From Methanobacteriota archaeon (GTDB lineage: Archaea > Thermoplasmatota > Poseidoniia > Poseidoniales > Poseidoniaceae), in assembly GCA_002694245.1 (NCBI GenBank), contig NZLM01000064.1, positions 26,706 to 32,599 of the forward strand: a stretch of DNA of 5,894 bases, read 5' to 3'. Below, in pieces: positions 4,860 through 5,894 of the stretch. The first letter of the stretch is position 1. Each line of letters starts with the position of its first letter. Under the pieces are notes generated by a model, which saw only the letters and a list, made by a program, of their open reading frames with translations, did not search any database and was not told where the DNA came from. The position numbers and the translations under genes are program-made.

Positions 4860-5858
4860 ATGGCTCACATTGCTGTGCTTGGTTTGGGCAACTGGGGGAG
4901 TGCTATTGCACGATTATGGCTCCTAGAAGGGCACAAAGTCAAAGGCTGGACTATCGAGCAAGAAGTCTACGAATCAATCACCATGGATGGTATGAATAAC
5001 AAGTATCTCCCAGACCATTCTTTAAATGGCCTGGAAGCAACCATGCACGTTGAAGAAGCACTAGATGGTAGTGAAATCATAGTTCTTGCAATCCCATCTT
5101 CGGTTATCCTAAATGTAGTTGAAGACATTATTCCACATCTTAGACCTGGACATGTCTTACTAGATCTAGCAAAAGGACTAGCTCCTGGAAAGAGATTGAT
5201 TAGTGAAGCGATTCATCAAATGCTTACAGACAATGACATGCACAATCCCCTTGCGGTTTTGACAGGACCAACAATCGCTCCGGAGGCTGCTGGAGGTGTA
5301 ATGACGACTGCTTTGGTGGCAAGTGAAGACGTCTCAGTCGCCGAAAATTTGGCAAGCACCCTAACAACTCCGACATTTATTCTGCATGCTGCATCTGACC
5401 CTGCAGGTGCAGAGTTATGGGGCGCTTTCAAGAATGTTGTAGCGCTTGCTTGCGGTCTAGTTGATGGCTTGAAGAAAATCGGCACACTGGGTGGAGATAA
5501 TCTCAAAGCAGCAATTTTCAATGCAGGTTTTAGAGAAGGATGCTTATTATTACCACAACTAGGAGCAAGAGCAGAGGTAGCATTTGGACCAGCGGGACTG
5601 GGTGACCTTTACGTTACAGCAACATCTCCACACGGAAGAAACCGACGAATGGGAGAGAAACTTGGAAGCGGCTTGAGTTTGGAAGAGGCTCTCGAGGAGA
5701 TGGTAATGGTAGCAGAAGGTGTTAGAGCAGCAAGAATGTTCAGAGACAGAGCAATTGACATGGGTATCGATGTACCATTCGTCATTGCTCTGAACACCCT
5801 CCTCGATGGATACATCACTTCAGAGGAATGCTGTCGCAGGATGGTAGCACTGTCGTAA
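4860..5858 (+). CDS. gpsA: Glycerol-3-phosphate dehydrogenase [NAD(P)+]
   Basis: Reduces dihydroxyacetone phosphate to sn-glycerol 3-phosphate with NAD(P)H, the entry to bacterial-type glycerophospholipids; cytosolic. The 332 residues match the usual GpsA length. GLGNWG (8-13) is the nucleotide-binding loop, IPSSV (78-82) and DLAKGL (102-107, K105) follow, then LTGPTIAPE (134-142). K191 in AFKNVVAL is the expected catalytic lysine. GLGDLYVTATSPHGRNRRMG (246-265) is the substrate-binding signature and AEGVRAA (285-291) the late motif. The ATG at 4860 is chosen because the Rossmann strand starts directly after it; the open frame extends to a TTG at 4806 but crosses the palindrome and codes nothing family-like. 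No Shine-Dalgarno is seen, so it may be leaderless or initiate another way. It is separated by 93 nt from the GST gene and probably has its own promoter. Archaea usually make the opposite stereoisomer with an unrelated enzyme. Confidence 0.96.
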   Translation: MAHIAVLGLGNWGSAIARLWLLEGHKVKGWTIEQEVYESITMDGMNNKYLPDHSLNGLEATMHVEEALDGSEIIVLAIPSSVILNVVEDIIPHLRPGHVLLDLAKGLAPGKRLISEAIHQMLTDNDMHNPLAVLTGPTIAPEAAGGVMTTALVASEDVSVAENLASTLTTPTFILHAASDPAGAELWGAFKNVVALACGLVDGLKKIGTLGGDNLKAAIFNAGFREGCLLLPQLGARAEVAFGPAGLGDLYVTATSPHGRNRRMGEKLGSGLSLEEALEEMVMVAEGVRAARMFRDRAIDMGIDVPFVIALNTLLDGYITSEECCRRMVALS

Positions 5859-5894
5859 GAGCAGTAGTATTGATTTGCTTTGAGGGTGTGGGTT
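5859..5894. other. Window end, no identifiable feature
   Basis: The 36 nt after the gpsA stop contain neither a recognisable gene start nor a hairpin. A T-containing stretch (TTGATTTGCTTT) could be part of a terminator, but that is not supportable here. Confidence 0.3.

Noticed and set aside
1..5894. CRISPR array, insertion sequence, tRNA or prophage signals
   Set aside because: No spaced direct repeats, terminal inverted repeats with a transposase, cloverleaf-like sequence or phage genes were seen. The window is almost fully occupied by ordinary metabolic genes.

Overview
The window looks like a piece of an uncultured planktonic euryarchaeon, most plausibly Marine Group II (Poseidoniales) or a close relative. 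The main evidence is a mix of archaeal and bacterial genes. The FAD synthetase is the small archaeal RibL type. The endonuclease IV-like protein has the archaeal N-terminal signature (GPAGVPLSCKG). Beside them sit bacterial-type genes: a two-domain riboflavin synthase, an NAD(P)-dependent sn-glycerol-3-phosphate dehydrogenase and a glutathione S-transferase. Ribosome binding sites are strong and complementary to 16S rRNA, intergenic gaps are short and AT-rich, and GC content is moderate. The taxonomic call is inferred from gene content; no rRNA is present.

Layout. Positions 1-168 (minus) hold the N-terminus of thioredoxin reductase, cut by the window edge. A 75-bp divergent spacer separates it from a plus-strand membrane protein of the YdjM/DUF457 metal-dependent hydrolase type (244-789). 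The 3' end of that gene overlaps, tail to tail, the last gene of a minus-strand flavin operon running from 2915 to 747: ribB (DHBP synthase), ribL (FAD synthetase), ribE (riboflavin synthase) and ribH (lumazine synthase). Gaps are 22 nt, 9 nt and a 4-nt overlap. A regulatory spacer (2916-3038) with a perfect dyad and a TATA-like element separates this operon from a plus-strand pair: an endonuclease IV-family TIM-barrel protein with a long charged C-terminal tail (3039-4187), then 15 nt later a glutathione S-transferase-like protein (4203-4766). After a 93-bp spacer with a GC-rich palindrome comes gpsA (4860-5858). The last 36 nt hold nothing I can identify.

How the genes work together. RibB supplies the four-carbon unit, RibH condenses it with the ribityl-pyrimidine, RibE dismutates the product to riboflavin, and RibL adenylylates FMN to FAD. 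Only the GTP-derived branch and riboflavin kinase are missing here. Thioredoxin reductase, nearby, is an FAD enzyme. GpsA makes glycerol-3-phosphate of the bacterial stereochemistry, which matters for the lipid-divide question in these archaea. The nuclease-like protein and the GST are probably co-transcribed, but I see no shared pathway. I found no CRISPR array, mobile element, tRNA or rRNA, and no clearly new multi-gene system. The points most worth a second look are the tail and altered metal-site residues of the endonuclease IV-like protein, the divergent dyad promoter, and the mixed archaeal/bacterial gene set.
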